From assembly GCF_003634825.1 (NCBI RefSeq), contig NZ_RBXD01000001.1:332501-396500 (forward strand): a stretch of DNA of 64,000 bases, read 5' to 3'. Under the pieces are notes generated by a model. It was given only the letters and a program-made list of their open reading frames with translations. It was not told the origin of the DNA and did not search any database. A program made the translations under genes and the position numbers. Shown here piece after piece: positions 1-11,350 of this stretch. Within the stretch, counting starts at the first letter, position 1, and the number at the start of each line of letters is the position of its first letter. This DNA is from Flavobacterium sp. 123. Lineage in GTDB: Bacteria > Bacteroidota > Bacteroidia > Flavobacteriales > Flavobacteriaceae.

Positions 1-683
<683 letters not shown>

Positions 684-869
684 CAATCGTAAAATCAATT
701 ACGACCGTTTTGTTTCGATTTACTATTAAATAGTAAATCTGCTTTCTACTTTTTAATATTTTCTTATCTCAATATGTCAATGAACTTTTTTTAGTCGAAT
801 GTCAATAGTCGAAAGTCGTCAAGTGAAACACTTTGAACTTTATGACTTTAGGCTTTATGACTAAAATCG

Positions 870-943
870 TGGAGAATATCGGAGTCGAACCGATGACCTC
901 CTGCGTGCAAGGCAGGCGCTCTAGCCAGCTGAGCTAATCCCCC
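870..943 (-). tRNA. tRNA-Ala (anticodon TGC)
   Basis: The minus strand folds into a 74-nt cloverleaf: acceptor GGGGGAT pairs with ATTCTCC (two G-T pairs), the D arm reads AGCTCAGCTGG, the anticodon stem-loop is CTGCC-TTGCACG, and the T arm contains GGTTCGACTCC. CCA is not encoded. It lies in the 16S-23S spacer, the usual place for tRNA-Ala in Bacteroidota rRNA operons. Confidence 0.97.
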
Positions 944-1035
944 ATTTCTAATTTTAAATTATGAATGTTGAATTTTGAATTAATGGTAATTCATACTCAT
1001 ACTTCTAAAATTTCCGTTTATCTTAAGTTAAATAG

Positions 1036-1109
1036 TAGTCCCGGGCAGACTCGAACTGCCGACCCCTACATTATCAGTGTAGTACTCTAACCAGCTGAGC
1101 TACGAGACT
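1036..1109 (-). tRNA. tRNA-Ile (anticodon GAT)
   Basis: The minus strand folds into a 74-nt cloverleaf: acceptor AGTCTCG pairs with CGGGACT, the anticodon stem CTACA/TGTAG encloses the loop CTGATAA with anticodon GAT, and the T arm has AGTTCGAGTCT. CCA is not encoded. It sits between 16S and tRNA-Ala in the rRNA spacer. Confidence 0.97.
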
Positions 1110-1236
1110 CTGTTTTACTTAAAATTTGTATTATTTGAACTAACAGCAAGAGTAATATAACGCACTATTAAATGCACTTCAATTTTTTGTCTTCTTTCTT
1201 GAAAGTGTTACTTGAGTAACTAACATTCAAGCTCTA

Positions 1237-2751
<1,515 letters not shown>

Positions 2752-2932
2752 ATATTGTTTGCTTAATAAATTAAGCTAAGTATTATGCGACTCAAATCTC
2801 TAGTGGTTAATTCTAATCTTACGATTCTATTACTCTTATTATTTGTCTTGAAATCTCTTTCAAAACGGCTGTCAATTCAATATGTCTAGGAACGTGTCTT
2901 CTTATTGTTTCGCTTGTATCTCAAAGCGGGTG

Positions 2933-2963
2933 CAAAAGTAGAAATTCTTTTTTAACTGGCAAG
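2933..2963 (-). promoter_or_regulatory. rRNA operon promoter P1 (proximal)
   Basis: On the minus strand the site reads CTTG, 19 nt, then TACTTTTG, followed by CACCCGC. This fits the Bacteroidota sigma-A consensus TTTG-N19-TAnnTTTG. It lies about 180 nt upstream of the 16S 5' end and is one of three similar sites in the leader. Confidence 0.85.
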
Positions 2964-3056
2964 AAATTTTTGAAGTTTTTTTAGAAAAATTTTATTTTTC
3001 GTTTCTCCTCTTTTTCTTATCAGCATTTCAATGAACTTCGCTACTTTAGCGGGGTG

Positions 3057-3088
3057 CAAAACTACAACCTCTTTTCTAATTCCACAAG
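3057..3088 (-). promoter_or_regulatory. rRNA operon promoter P2 (middle)
   Basis: On the minus strand: CTTG, 20 nt, TAGTTTTG, then CACCCCGC. Same arrangement and same downstream CACCC(C)GC discriminator-like sequence as the neighbouring P1 and P3 sites. Confidence 0.85.
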
Positions 3089-3224
3089 CTTTTTTTAATC
3101 TTTTTTTTATTTCTTTCGAAATTTAAATTCTTAATCAATCTTGTCATTTTATCGAAGAACGTCTGCGTCATTACTTCACCATATTCTTATTGTTATAAGT
3201 GTTCAGTGAACTTGTTTGCGGGTG

Positions 3225-3255
3225 CAAAAGTACAATACTTATTCACTTCTACAAG
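3225..3255 (-). promoter_or_regulatory. rRNA operon promoter P3 (distal)
   Basis: On the minus strand: AGCTTG, 19 nt, TACTTTTG, then CACCCGC. P2 and P3 also share AAAGCTTGT around the -33 element, which suggests duplication of a promoter unit. Confidence 0.85.
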
Positions 3256-3859
3256 CTTTTTAAAACCTTTTTTTTGCCCTTTTTAATCCTTTATCCTTAA
3301 CTCCCTGATTACTCGTTTTTTGCAATGTAATCTTTTTTCGGCTTCAGTAAAGACTTTCTTACTTATAGCCAATTATAATCCTGTTCGGATTGAAAACACT
3401 ATAATAATGTATCAGACTTAAACCGTTTCATTTATTCTAAAATCAATAATAATACCCAAAATTCAACACCTGCACTATATATAAAGAACGCTAAAGACAA
3501 AAATCTATAGATTGTATTTAATTCTATTTCTAAAATAGACCTTATATATAATAGATAGCCTTCAAAAAAGCTTATTGTTATAATTTATAAAACTAAGCTA
3601 TGACTGATTTTATTGATTACTCCCATCAAAAAAAATAAACAAACCCCTAAAAAACAATATTTTACGTGTAAAAAAACCATTTATAAATAGTAAGAAAGGC
3701 AATAATTGATTAAATTTACTGTATAAATCATAGCAAAAAGGGTATCCTACAACTCTTACATTTTATAGCCCCAAACCAGAAAATACATTTAAAAGAAACT
3801 CTTTTGGCCTTTTATAAGCCAAAACAGCATGTCTATACTATTATTAAAATATATACAAC

Positions 3860-6286
3860 ATGGAAAATTACAAGTATATTCTGTTTTTTAACCAAATTGA
3901 TATTAATTCGATTGGTGAAGTTGGGGGAAAGAATGCTTCCCTTGGCGAAATGTTTAATCAGCTAAATCCGACAGGTATCAATATCCCTAATGGATTTGCG
4001 CTTACTGCAGATGGTTATCGCTTTTTTAGAAAAACGAATAATCTAGAGAAACCACTGGAAGATTTATTACTCGCATTAGATACAAAATCATATTCCAATC
4101 TTTCTTCAATTGGAGAAAAGGCAAGAAACCTTATTCTATCCGCTACTATTCCGGAAGTAATTAGTTCTGAAATTTCCTCCGCATACGAATCTTTGAGTAA
4201 ACGCTGCGGTACAAATAGCCTTGGTGTTGCCGTAAGAAGCAGTGCAACATCTGAAGATTTACCAACGGCTAGTTTTGCTGGACAAATGCAGTCTTTTTTA
4301 AATATTATTGGAAAAGAACAACTATTAGATGCCGTACATCATTGTTTTGTATCCTTATATACTGATCGTGCAATAAAATATAGACACGATATGGGTTTTG
4401 CTAAACTTGACATAGCTATTTCTGTTGGAGTTCAACAAATGGTCAGAAGTGACAAAGCTTCATCTGGAGTTGCATTTACTATCGATCCTGATTCTGGTTT
4501 TGAAAACACAATCATAATTAATGGCTGTTGGGGACTTGGGGAAAATATAGTACAAGGAACAGTTACCCCTGATGAATGGATGGTATTCAAGCCTAGTTTG
4601 GAAAATCCTGAATTAAACCCAATCCTAAAAAGACATTGTGGAAGAAAAGAATTTACAATGATTTATGCTGAGAATTCCAAAAGCTCTTCTGCAAACAATA
4701 CAATCATTAATAGTAATACTTCTGAAGAAAAAGGAAATCAGTTTACATTAAGTAACATAGAAATAATTCATTTATCACAATGGTGCTATAAAATTGAAAA
4801 ACATTATAAGAAAGCAATGGACATTGAATGGGCCAAAGATGGATTTAACAACAACCTATATATTGTTCAAGCGAGACCGGAAACCATTCACGGAAAAAGA
4901 AATAAAAAAGTACGAGAAATATATAGTCTGAAAGAGAAAGGTCCAATTTTAACTCAAGGAATTGCCCTTGGTAATAAGATTGCTTCCGGCAAAGCACGTA
5001 TTCTCAATAATCCTCAAGAAGGGAATCTGTTGAAAGAAGGCGAAATCATAGTTACCGATTTGACAAACCCAGATTGGGATCCAATAATGAAACTAGCTTC
5101 TGCTATAATAACCAACAAAGGAGGCCGAACTAGTCATGCCGCTATTGTAGCTAGAGAACTAGGTACAGTTTCCGTTGTAGGATGTGGCGATGCAACTATC
5201 AAAATTAAAAACGGACAGCAAATTACTGTTTCCTGTGCTGAGGGAAAAGATGGATATATATATGACGGAAAACTAAAATGGGACGTTAAAGAACAAGATT
5301 TCAGCAAACTTGAAATGCCTAAAACAGCTCCAATGCTCATTCTTGCTGATCCTGAAAAGGCTTTTGAATTGAGCCATTATCCCAATCAAGGTGTAGGCCT
5401 AATGCGAATGGAATTTGCAATTTCAAATACTATAAAAATTCATCCTTTAGCGCTATGCGAACCCGAAAAAATAATTGATCCTAAAATTGCTGCCGAAATA
5501 GCTGCATTAACTAGAGGCTATGATGATCCTAAAAATTACTTTGTTGACAAACTAACTGAAGCCGTATCAATAGTTGCTGCTGCTTTTTATCCAAAAGATG
5601 TGATTGTGCGAATGAGCGATTTTAAAAGTAATGAATACGCAAATCTAATTGGTGGAAAATATTACGAACCTGATGAAGAAAATCCTATGATTGGTTTTCG
5701 GGGTGCTTCCCGTTATTACAGCAAGTTTTACAGAAAAGGTTTTGCTTTAGAGTGTGAAGCTATGAAAAAAGTCCGCAACGAAATGGGATTTCAAAATGTA
5801 AAACTTATGATTCCCTTTTGCAGAACAATTGAAGAAGGTAAAAATGTACTTGCCGAGATGGCAAAAAATGGTTTAGTACAAGGAATTAATGGATTAGAAG
5901 TATATGTAATGATTGAAATTCCGAGTAATGTTCTACTTGCTGATGAATTTGCCAAATTATTTGATGGATTTTCTATTGGATCAAATGATCTAACACAACT
6001 TACTTTAGGTCTAGACCGAGACTCCGCATTAGTAAGTTATTTATTTAGTGAAGAAAATCCTGCGGTTAAATCTTTAATAAAAGAAACCATTCGAGTAGCA
6101 AAACACTTTGAAATAAAAGTTGGATTATGTGGTCAAGCACCTAGTGACATTCCAGAATTTGCTGATTTTTTAGTTCGTGAAGGAATTGACAGTATCTCAT
6201 TTAATCCCGACGCTCTAATAACAGGAATTGAAAATATTTTAGAAGCCGAAAAAAAATTAAACCATAAAAGGAAAATTCTAATGTAA
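3860..6286 (+). CDS. ppsA: Phosphoenolpyruvate synthase
   Basis: Converts pyruvate, ATP and water to PEP, AMP and phosphate in the cytosol, the gluconeogenic bypass of pyruvate kinase. The 808 residues show the three family domains in order: an N-terminal ATP-grasp nucleotide-binding domain (GGKNASLGEM near residue 23), a central swivelling phosphohistidine domain with GGRTSHAAIVARELG whose catalytic His is residue 426, and a C-terminal PEP/pyruvate barrel with GSNDLTQ and LCGQAPSD (Cys757, equivalent to the active-site Cys). Length is close to the usual ~790-800 residues. It opens a plus-strand run of stress-related genes; the SDR gene begins 12 bp after its stop, so co-transcription is likely. 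A Gly-Ser-Asn linker-like insert rich in Ser/Asn lies near residues 272-292. Confidence 0.96.
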   Translation: MENYKYILFFNQIDINSIGEVGGKNASLGEMFNQLNPTGINIPNGFALTADGYRFFRKTNNLEKPLEDLLLALDTKSYSNLSSIGEKARNLILSATIPEVISSEISSAYESLSKRCGTNSLGVAVRSSATSEDLPTASFAGQMQSFLNIIGKEQLLDAVHHCFVSLYTDRAIKYRHDMGFAKLDIAISVGVQQMVRSDKASSGVAFTIDPDSGFENTIIINGCWGLGENIVQGTVTPDEWMVFKPSLENPELNPILKRHCGRKEFTMIYAENSKSSSANNTIINSNTSEEKGNQFTLSNIEIIHLSQWCYKIEKHYKKAMDIEWAKDGFNNNLYIVQARPETIHGKRNKKVREIYSLKEKGPILTQGIALGNKIASGKARILNNPQEGNLLKEGEIIVTDLTNPDWDPIMKLASAIITNKGGRTSHAAIVARELGTVSVVGCGDATIKIKNGQQITVSCAEGKDGYIYDGKLKWDVKEQDFSKLEMPKTAPMLILADPEKAFELSHYPNQGVGLMRMEFAISNTIKIHPLALCEPEKIIDPKIAAEIAALTRGYDDPKNYFVDKLTEAVSIVAAAFYPKDVIVRMSDFKSNEYANLIGGKYYEPDEENPMIGFRGASRYYSKFYRKGFALECEAMKKVRNEMGFQNVKLMIPFCRTIEEGKNVLAEMAKNGLVQGINGLEVYVMIEIPSNVLLADEFAKLFDGFSIGSNDLTQLTLGLDRDSALVSYLFSEENPAVKSLIKETIRVAKHFEIKVGLCGQAPSDIPEFADFLVREGIDSISFNPDALITGIENILEAEKKLNHKRKILM

Positions 6287-6298
6287 AAAACAATAACT

Positions 6299-7054
6299 AT
6301 GGAAACAACATTCAGAAATAAAGTCGTAGTTGTAACAGGTGGTTCGTCTGGAATAGGAAAAGCGACCGCACTTAGCTTTGCGCAAAAAGGGGCTACAGTT
6401 GTATTAGTGGATTGGATAGAAAATAGCGAAACAATGAGCCTTCTCAAAAAAACTGGGGAGAAATTTCTATTCATCAAATGTGATGTATCTAAAGAATCAG
6501 ACGTAAAAGCAATGATAGAAAAAACTATCGAAACATTCGGCAGATTGGATTATGCTTTCAACAATGCTGGTATTGAAGGAAAATCAGCTCCAACCCAAGA
6601 TTGCACAGAGGAAAATTGGGATAAAGTTATTGGCATCAACCAAAAAGGGATTTGGTTGTGCATGAAATATGAAATTCCAGAAATACTAAAACAAGGCAAA
6701 GGTGCAATTGTCAACTGTGCTTCTGTTGCAGGTTTAGTAGGATTTGCAGGATTACCAGCCTACGTAGCGTCAAAACATGCGGTTGTAGGATTAACAAAAA
6801 CTGCCGCTTTAGAAAACGCAAAACTAGGCATACGAATCAATGCTGTTTGCCCTGGAGTAATTGCCACTCCTATGATAGACAGACTGACACAAAACAATAA
6901 AGAGGCCAAAAAACAATTTGTAGGTCTAGAACCTGTTGGTCGTTTTGGTCAACCACAAGAAATAGCAAATGCCGTTATCTGGTTATGCTCAGACCAAGCT
7001 TCTTTTGTAACTGGACATGCCATGGCAGTTGATGGCGGTTTTGTAACACAATAA
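6299..7054 (+). CDS. SDR-family NAD(P)-dependent oxidoreductase
   Basis: A classical short-chain dehydrogenase of 251 residues. The cofactor-binding TGGSSGIG is at residues 13-20, the NNAG motif at 88-91, and the catalytic Ser142, Tyr155 and Lys159 (YVASK) are all present. Asp38 at the end of the second strand suggests NAD(H) rather than NADP(H). The C-terminal region (VTGHAMAVDGGF) is typical of the glucose-1-dehydrogenase / 3-oxoacyl-ACP-reductase-like group, but the substrate cannot be told from sequence. It follows ppsA by 12 bp and precedes an OsmC gene by 25 bp, so it belongs to the same transcription unit. Confidence 0.9.
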   Translation: METTFRNKVVVVTGGSSGIGKATALSFAQKGATVVLVDWIENSETMSLLKKTGEKFLFIKCDVSKESDVKAMIEKTIETFGRLDYAFNNAGIEGKSAPTQDCTEENWDKVIGINQKGIWLCMKYEIPEILKQGKGAIVNCASVAGLVGFAGLPAYVASKHAVVGLTKTAALENAKLGIRINAVCPGVIATPMIDRLTQNNKEAKKQFVGLEPVGRFGQPQEIANAVIWLCSDQASFVTGHAMAVDGGFVTQ

Positions 7055-7079
7055 TTTATTAACTTAAAACTAATACATC

Positions 7080-7538
7080 ATGCAAACGTACGAAGTAAAC
7101 CTAAAATGGACCGGAAGAAGAAAAGGAGTTCTAAGTTCTCCTATTTTACCTCAAAGCATAGAAGTCGCAACACCACCCGATTTCCCTAAGGGAATGGAAG
7201 GAATTTGGTCACCAGAGCATTTACTAATAGCCTCTATAAACAGTTGCCTTTTAAGCACTTTTTTGAGTATTGCAGAAAATTCTAAACTAGAATTTGTAAG
7301 CTTCGAAAGTAAATCGACTTGTCATGTTGATCTAATTGACGGCAAATACACCATAACGGAAATCATATTAAAACCAAAAATCATCATTCCGTATGCGCAA
7401 AAACCAGATAGAGCTAAACACATTTTAGAAATGAGCGAAAAATCATGTCTTATTTCAAGTGCTATCAAAGCTCCAATACTATTACAATCAGAAATATATG
7501 TAGAACATAGTTTAATGGCAGTTAGTGATCCGTATTAA
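7080..7538 (+). CDS. OsmC/Ohr-family protein (first of two in the window)
   Basis: A 152-residue OsmC-like protein. The family reduces organic hydroperoxides with a pair of cysteines; here Cys56 (in SINSCLLST) and Cys123 (in KSCLISSAI) occupy the expected positions. The conserved proline-glutamate before the first helix (SPEHLLIAS) is also present. It sits in the ppsA stress block between a dehydrogenase and a site-2 protease. The family also includes proteins of unknown substrate, so peroxidase activity is inferred. Confidence 0.85.
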   Translation: MQTYEVNLKWTGRRKGVLSSPILPQSIEVATPPDFPKGMEGIWSPEHLLIASINSCLLSTFLSIAENSKLEFVSFESKSTCHVDLIDGKYTITEIILKPKIIIPYAQKPDRAKHILEMSEKSCLISSAIKAPILLQSEIYVEHSLMAVSDPY

Positions 7539-7593
7539 TGCATAGAAATTAGTAAAATAAGACCTTAATAAAAAGTAGATAAAAACAAACATC

Positions 7594-8697
7594 ATGAAAG
7601 GCTCTTTAAAACTCGGAAAAATTGCAGGAATCGGAATATTCATCCATTGGACCTTTTCCATACTTATTGCTTTCGTCCTATTTTTGAATTACAAAACGGG
7701 TTACAATGCACTCCAATCAGGATGGACTGTCCTATTTGTCTTGGCTATTTTTGCTACGGTCTTATTACACGAATTAGGCCACGCATTAGTGGCTAAAAAA
7801 TACAATATTGAAACAAAAGACATTACTCTTTTGCCTATTGGCGGTTTAGCACGATTAGAAAGACTACCTGAAAAACCGATAGAAGAATTATTTGTAGCGG
7901 CTGCAGGACCTTTGGTAAACATTGCATTAGCTATTATAATCTCTGTCTTTATTCAGGTTCCTGAAACTTCCCGAGATCTTTTATCCCAATTATCAAATGG
8001 GGTAAACGCAACTAATTTTTTCCTAAACTTTTTAATAGTCAATCTATGGCTTGCTCTTTTCAACCTGATTCCTGCTTTTCCAATGGATGGTGGAAGAATC
8101 TTGCGAGCGCTATTATCTTTTAAATTAAAAAGACATGTTGCTACCAAAATAGCCGCTCGAGTAGGGCAACTTTTGGCAATTGGGTTTGTAATTTTAGGTT
8201 TTTTTTCGAATCCTTTCTTGATATTTATTGGACTATTCGTAATCTATGGTGCCCAAATGGAATCCGAACAAGCAGAAGCAAAATTTATGCTCAAAGAATA
8301 TACTGTTCGCGATGTTCTAATGAAAAATTATCAAGCTATCGATGCGAATCAAACAATAGAAACGGCTATCACCTTATTGCTTGACAGCCAAAACAAAAGT
8401 TTTGTTGTAACTCAAGACAAAGATGTAGTGGGGACTTTGAATCGGGATGAAATTATCATCGCTCTTGCCAATAAAGGCGAAAACCAAACTATTAGTTCGG
8501 CTATGAACAAAAACTTAATTTTTGTTGATGTGAATACGCCGCTAGGAAATGTCTTTGAGCAGATTTATGGAAACAAATTAAATTTAATTCTTGTTACGGA
8601 AAACGAAAAATTTATTGGAACTTTAGATACTGAAAATATTTTAGAATTTATTCTAATAAAAGAAGTTAAAACTAAAAAAGCCGATGCTAATTTCTGA
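7594..8697 (+). CDS. Site-2-protease-type membrane metalloprotease (M50) with CBS domains
   Basis: A 367-residue polytopic membrane protein of the M50 family. The zinc site is complete: HELGH at residues 59-63 inside a membrane segment, and the third ligand Asp165 in IPAFPMDGGR. About six hydrophobic segments lie within residues 10-230. The C-terminal third (about 240-355) resembles a pair of CBS modules, which in this subfamily are thought to sense adenine nucleotides. The natural substrate is unknown; relatives cleave membrane-anchored anti-sigma factors or regulate stress responses. Its 3' end overlaps the next gene by 14 bp, implying translational coupling. Confidence 0.92.
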   Translation: MKGSLKLGKIAGIGIFIHWTFSILIAFVLFLNYKTGYNALQSGWTVLFVLAIFATVLLHELGHALVAKKYNIETKDITLLPIGGLARLERLPEKPIEELFVAAAGPLVNIALAIIISVFIQVPETSRDLLSQLSNGVNATNFFLNFLIVNLWLALFNLIPAFPMDGGRILRALLSFKLKRHVATKIAARVGQLLAIGFVILGFFSNPFLIFIGLFVIYGAQMESEQAEAKFMLKEYTVRDVLMKNYQAIDANQTIETAITLLLDSQNKSFVVTQDKDVVGTLNRDEIIIALANKGENQTISSAMNKNLIFVDVNTPLGNVFEQIYGNKLNLILVTENEKFIGTLDTENILEFILIKEVKTKKADANF

Positions 8698-9841
8698 AAA
8701 AACTAATTCTATAATTGAAAGCATAACACTTGTTCATAGCGGTGAGGATTATTTTTCACGTTTAGAAGAAATTATCAATACTTCTCAATTTGAAATACAC
8801 TTTCAGATTTATCTATTTGAAAACGATGAAACTGGTCAAAGAATTATTAGTGCTTTAAAGAAAGCTGCTGAAAGACAAGTAAAAATCTATCTTTTGTTAG
8901 ATGGCTTTGGTTCGCTTACTTTTCCAAATGAAATAATAAATGAGTTAAAACAAAAAGGAATTAACTTCAGGTATTTTTCTCCTTTATTTTCAGCAAATTC
9001 CTTTTATCTAGGCCGAAGATTACATCAAAAAGTAATTGTAGTAGATGCAAAAGTGGCATTAATAGGCGGAATTAACATTGCCGATAAATATCATGGCACA
9101 AAAACAGATGCCGCTTGGTTAGATTATGCCATTCAAATAAATGGAAAAATTGCAAAACCTCTAGCAGATCTCTGTGAAGCGATTTATTTTAAGACACAAA
9201 AATTTCAGAGAAAAAAAATACTTCCTGTTTTTCAAGAAAAATACGAAGCCCGAGTTAGCATACTTCAAAACGATTGGTTAAATCGAAAAAACGAAATCTC
9301 AAATGCCTATGTTAAATCGATTAGCAATGCCACTAAACAAGTAACCATTGTAGGAAGTTATTTTCTGCCTGGACGAAAACTAGCCAATGCACTGAAAAAA
9401 GCATCCAAAAACAACATAAAGATTCAATTGATTTTATCGGGCGTTTCAGATCTGCCCATGACAAGACGAGCTACTCATTATTTTTATTCTAAACTTCTTT
9501 CACACAACATAGAATTATATGAGTGGAATAAATCTATTTTACATGGAAAAGCAGCTGTTATTGATCAATCCTGGACAACCGTAGGTTCTTTTAATCTCAA
9601 TAATTTAAGTTCTTATGCTAGTATTGAAATGAATGTTGGAATAGATTCAGTCCTTTTTTCAAAAATGTTTCAAAATCATCTTGATGAGATTATTTCACAA
9701 TGTCAAAGAATAACTCCTGAATCATTACAATCAAGCAACAGTTTAATTTCAAAACTAACAAACGGAATTTCCTATTATATTACAAGAGCAATTGAAATTA
9801 TTATGACTTACCTACCCTATAAAAGATTCCATAATTTATAG
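8684..9841 (+). CDS. Phospholipase-D-family protein, cardiolipin synthase-like
   Basis: A 385-residue protein with two HKD half-sites: H114-x-K116-x4-D121 (HQKVIVVD) followed by IGGINIAD, and H287-x-K289-x4-D294 (HGKAAVID) followed by VGSFNLNN. This bipartite arrangement and length match ClsB/ClsC-type cardiolipin synthases, which join phospholipids at the inner membrane. No N-terminal membrane anchor is evident, unlike ClsA. It is coupled by overlap to the M50 protease gene. Another phosphatidyl-transferase activity is possible. Confidence 0.85.
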   Translation: MLISEKTNSIIESITLVHSGEDYFSRLEEIINTSQFEIHFQIYLFENDETGQRIISALKKAAERQVKIYLLLDGFGSLTFPNEIINELKQKGINFRYFSPLFSANSFYLGRRLHQKVIVVDAKVALIGGINIADKYHGTKTDAAWLDYAIQINGKIAKPLADLCEAIYFKTQKFQRKKILPVFQEKYEARVSILQNDWLNRKNEISNAYVKSISNATKQVTIVGSYFLPGRKLANALKKASKNNIKIQLILSGVSDLPMTRRATHYFYSKLLSHNIELYEWNKSILHGKAAVIDQSWTTVGSFNLNNLSSYASIEMNVGIDSVLFSKMFQNHLDEIISQCQRITPESLQSSNSLISKLTNGISYYITRAIEIIMTYLPYKRFHNL

Positions 9842-9942
9842 TTTGCTTATTTTCTAGTCTAGATTAAATTGAATTGTTACGCAAAATCTAATATTATATA
9901 AACAATACTGTTCATTAATTCACAATAATTGCCCCCCTTAAT

Positions 9943-9969
9943 AAAGCTCTTAATCAGGGCTTTTTTTTA
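9943..9969 (+). terminator. Rho-independent terminator of the ppsA-to-PLD unit
   Basis: AAAGCTCT, a TAATC loop, and AGGGCTTT followed by a run of T. It lies about 100 bp after the phospholipase-D gene and before the chaperone gene, separating the two transcription units. Confidence 0.8.
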
Positions 9970-10120
9970 TTTAAACTACTGAAATAAAATTGCTTACATA
10001 CTTATTTTAACAAAAAATTGCTTAAATTTGATAGTATAAATACTCGCTATAAGTGAGATATTTTATCCTTCTTAAAATTTAAATTTTATAATCTAAATAG
10101 TAATTATAAAAACTATAAAA

Positions 10121-11008
10121 ATGGCTTTCATAGACTATTATAAAATATTAGATGTAAGTAAAACTGCAACGGAAGCCGAGATAAAAAAGGCTTATCGAAA
10201 AATGGCCAGAAAATACCATCCAGACCTCAACCCCAATGATAAAGAAGCTGAAAAAAAATTCAAGGAAGTCAATGAAGCCAATGAAGTATTAAGTAATGCC
10301 GAAAATCGAAAAAAATACGATGAGTATGGCGAAAATTGGCAACATGCTGAACAATATGAAAAAGCCAGACAACAGCAGCAATATCAAAGAGCGGATCAAG
10401 CGAGTGGTTTTGAAGGTGGCGGAGATTATTCGGATTTTTTCGAATCTGTTTTTGGGGGACGAACTTATAGAGGTAGCAAACGAACTTCTCAATACAAAGG
10501 AGAAGATTTTAATGCCGAATTACACCTAGACCTAAAAGATGTTTACACAACGCACAAGCGTACACTAACTGTAAACGGAAAAAATATTAGATTGACTATT
10601 CCATCAGGGGTCGAAAATGGACAACAAATAAAAATCAGCGGACAAGGCGGTGACGGAATAAATGGTGGGCCAAAAGGCGATTTATACCTTACTTTTAATA
10701 TTGCAAATCACACCCATTTCAAAAGAGATAAAAATAATTTATACAGCACTGTAAATATTGATTTATATAAAGCTATTCTTGGTGGAGAAGTAACCGTCGA
10801 TACGTTTGACGGAAAAGTTAAATTGAAAGTAGCTCCAGGAATTCAAAATGGCACCAAAGTAAAACTAAAAGGAAAAGGATTTCCTGTTTATAAAAAAGAA
10901 GGTGAATTTGGTGACCTATACATCACCTATCATATAGCAATCCCTACTTCTATTTCTGAAAAAGAAAAAGAATTATTTGAAGAACTCGCTAAATTAAGAA
11001 CCTTATGA
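10121..11008 (+). CDS. cbpA: DnaJ-type co-chaperone CbpA
   Basis: A 295-residue J-domain protein that stimulates the ATPase of DnaK. The J domain (about 5-70) has the signature HPD at residues 33-35. A Gly/Gln-rich linker (about 85-125) follows, with no cysteine-rich zinc finger, and then the two beta-rich peptide-binding domains ending in [10 protein letters not shown]. This is the class-II DnaJ / CbpA layout. The next gene, overlapping by 4 bp (ATGA), encodes the CbpM-type modulator, which confirms the assignment. Confidence 0.93.
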   Translation: MAFIDYYKILDVSKTATEAEIKKAYRKMARKYHPDLNPNDKEAEKKFKEVNEANEVLSNAENRKKYDEYGENWQHAEQYEKARQQQQYQRADQASGFEGGGDYSDFFESVFGGRTYRGSKRTSQYKGEDFNAELHLDLKDVYTTHKRTLTVNGKNIRLTIPSGVENGQQIKISGQGGDGINGGPKGDLYLTFNIANHTHFKRDKNNLYSTVNIDLYKAILGGEVTVDTFDGKVKLKVAPGIQNGTKVKLKGKGFPVYKKEGEFGDLYITYHIAIPTSISEKEKELFEELAKLRTL

Positions 11009-11298
11009 ACCTAGATAATCTTATTCCTGTAGCCACATTATGTACTCATTATAATGTTGAAATGCCATTCTTTGGGCAATTAAACGAAATGGGGTTAATA
11101 CAAATTCAAATCATTGAAGAAACCCAATACATTCATCCTGATAGAATTTATGAAATCGAGAAAATGATACGTATGTATCAAGAATTAGATATCAATATAG
11201 AAGGAATTGATGTGGTAATGAACTTATTGAAAAAAATAGATGATTTACAGAACGAATTAATCGCTGTTAAAAACAGATTGGGTATATATGAAAGCTAA
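11005..11298 (+). CDS. cbpM: Chaperone modulator CbpM
   Basis: A 97-residue protein with the CbpM / MerR-like fold: an N-terminal segment with [12 protein letters not shown], a hydrophobic core and a C-terminal coiled coil ([28 protein letters not shown]). In known systems CbpM binds the J domain of CbpA and inhibits it. The start codon overlaps the cbpA stop (ATGA), so the two are translationally coupled and made in fixed proportion. Confidence 0.88.
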   Translation: MNLDNLIPVATLCTHYNVEMPFFGQLNEMGLIQIQIIEETQYIHPDRIYEIEKMIRMYQELDINIEGIDVVMNLLKKIDDLQNELIAVKNRLGIYES

Positions 11299-11350
11299 AA
11301 TTTGCAATCATACTATCTTTTACTAAATAATAAAAGTAAAAATCAACAAC

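Larger units (their letters stand above)
2752..3859. other. 1.1-kb gene-free region: rRNA leader and A/T-rich spacer
   Basis: The part from 2752 to about 3260 is the rRNA leader and tandem promoter region on the minus strand. From about 3260 to 3859 the DNA is very A/T-rich with many homopolymer runs; I see no gene, RNA structure or strong terminator there. A promoter for the PEP synthase gene on the plus strand presumably lies close to 3800 but I could not identify one with confidence. Confidence 0.7.
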
